NCBI GenBank assembly: GCA_003818595.1
Contig: RPQV01000206.1
Coordinates: forward strand, 1-6,541
Source: Calditrichota bacterium
GTDB taxonomy: Bacteria > Zhuqueibacterota > Zhuqueibacteria > Residuimicrobiales > Krinioviventaceae
Reading direction: 5' to 3'
DNA: 6,541 nucleotides
Shown: positions 6,062 through 6,541 of the stretch, piece after piece
Layout: each line of letters begins with the position of its first letter
Numbering within the stretch: position 1 is the first letter of the stretch
Notes under the pieces: model-generated
What the model saw: only the letters and a program-made list of their open reading frames with translations
Database searches by the model: none
Told to the model about the DNA's origin: nothing
Translations under genes and position numbers: made by a program

Positions 6062-6088
6062 GCAACTGTGGTTAGTAACTACAGTAGC
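6062..6088. promoter_or_regulatory. 27-bp near-palindrome, candidate activator binding site
   Basis: Half-sites ACTGTGGTTA (6065-6074) and TAACTACAGT (6076-6085) are symmetric around G6075 at 9 of 10 positions, and GC (6062-6063) and GC (6087-6088) extend the dyad. The centre is about 136 bp upstream of the predicted sigma-54 start, a usual distance for an enhancer-binding-protein site. It starts 8 bases after the activator's stop codon. As RNA it would also fold (with one G-U pair), but no U-tract follows, so a terminator is less likely. Confidence 0.6.
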
Positions 6089-6185
6089 TTAAAAGCAGTT
6101 CTGTTAAGGGATGTTTCTCCGTTTTGCTTTCCTTATCTCTCTTAAAATTATCAGGTTAACCTTGTCGAATTATATGCTCGCATTA

Positions 6186-6200
6186 TGGCGCGGCAATTGC
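6186..6200 (+). promoter_or_regulatory. Sigma-54 (-24/-12) promoter for the NifX-like gene
   Basis: TGGCGCGGCAATTGC matches the consensus TGGCACG-N4-TTGC at every defined base except one (G for A). The invariant GG (6187-6188) and GC (6199-6200) are exactly 10 bases apart. Transcription would start near 6211-6212, giving a leader of about 28 bases before the ATG at 6240. It lies directly downstream of a sigma-54 activator gene, which strengthens the call. Confidence 0.8.
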
Positions 6201-6239
6201 CTGCGTATAGTTCATGAATAAAGCACAGGACATCGGACG

Positions 6240-6541
6240 ATGAAAACCGCATTTGCATTCTGGGACAATCGGATTGCGCCGGTCTTTGACATTGCGCGGA
6301 GGATTTGTGTCGTTGAGATCGAGTCCGGAAAAATTATTGCGGAAACGGAACACGCTCTGGCCGACGGACTACCGGCTCTAAAGGCGCTTCGTTTGGCGGA
6401 GCTTGGAGTCGGCGCGCTGGTGTGCGGCGCAATTTCCAAGCCCTTACACGCCATGGCCGCTGCTTACGGAATCGAGGTGATACCATTTATTGCCGGGGAT
6501 CTGCGAGAGGTTATTCAGGCGTGGCTGAGCGGTACTATGAA
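6240..6541 (+). CDS. NifX/NifB-type dinitrogenase iron-molybdenum cofactor family protein, 3' partial
   Basis: The first 100 residues of a small protein cut by the window edge. It opens with MKTAFAFWDNRIAPVFDIARR and continues with LRLAELGVGALVCGAISKPL (50-69) and GIEVIPFIAGDLREVI (77-92). This is the pattern of the dinitrogenase iron-molybdenum cofactor biosynthesis family (NifX, NafY and the NifB C-terminal domain; RNase H-like fold). Members bind FeMo-co precursors or other metal clusters. Many stand-alone members occur in organisms without nitrogenase, so nitrogen fixation should not be assumed. Cys62 in VCGAISKP is a candidate ligand or functional residue. Family members are typically 100-130 residues, so little is probably missing. 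AGGA (6227-6230) is 9 bases before the ATG. A 9-codon frame from ATG 6214 ends at 6243 and overlaps this start by four bases. Expression is expected from the sigma-54 promoter at 6186-6200. Confidence 0.85.
   Translation, partial: MKTAFAFWDNRIAPVFDIARRICVVEIESGKIIAETEHALADGLPALKALRLAELGVGALVCGAISKPLHAMAAAYGIEVIPFIAGDLREVIQAWLSGTM

Noticed and set aside
6062..6088. Intrinsic terminator of the activator gene
   Set aside because: The dyad could fold as RNA, but the sequence after it (TTAAAAGCAG) has no U-tract, and its symmetry and position fit an operator better.
6153..6162. AGGTTAACCT, a perfect 10-bp palindrome upstream of the sigma-54 promoter
   Set aside because: It is short and common by chance in such a gap. 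It shares only GGTTA with the larger dyad, so it is not reported as a second activator site.

Overview
The window looks like a chromosomal piece from an uncultured or little-studied member of the FCB group (Calditrichota, KSB1, Ignavibacteria or a related lineage). The best clue is the C-terminus of the large glycoside hydrolase, a type IX secretion (T9SS) sorting domain with the QNYPNPFNP motif common in those phyla. A sigma-54 activator and a NifX-like protein are compatible with that. Assignment below the group is not possible from this sequence alone.

Layout. Positions 1-1456 hold no convincing gene. The first ~860 bases are a mosaic of non-coding repeats: a long inverted repeat (48-144), a 26-bp direct repeat (194-245), a 21-bp tandem array of about six and a half copies (354-491), and stretches resembling widely dispersed intergenic repeats (501-605, 816-850). 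The rest is AT-richer leader sequence with one strong hairpin (1370-1409). Positions 1457-3745 encode a secreted multidomain GH5 glycanase: signal peptide, GH5 catalytic domain, CBM6, a second CBM4/9/22-like beta-sandwich, and the T9SS domain. Positions 3746-4245 are again repeat-rich: four consecutive inverted repeats (3794-3928), stretches resembling dispersed repeats, three copies of a core matching the first tandem array in opposite orientation, and a short coding-looking remnant. Positions 4246-4662 are AT-rich and intergenic, with two hairpins, a promoter candidate and a possible 5-codon mini-ORF.

Positions 4663-6054 encode a complete sigma-54 activator (PAS, AAA+ and Fis-type HTH domains) whose PAS carries a three-cysteine cluster. 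The 185-bp gap after it holds a 27-bp near-palindrome (6062-6088) and a near-consensus -24/-12 sigma-54 promoter (6186-6200). Both lie directly upstream of a NifX/NifB-type iron-molybdenum-cofactor-family protein (6240 to the window end, 3' partial).

How it fits together. The glycanase is an exported polysaccharide-degrading enzyme with no visible functional link to the rest. The regulator, palindrome, sigma-54 promoter and NifX-like gene form a plausible local circuit: the PAS-EBP senses a redox, metal or small-molecule signal, binds the palindrome about 136 bp upstream of the predicted start site, and activates the metal-cluster protein gene and whatever follows it beyond the window. This circuit is inferred, but each part is visible in the sequence.
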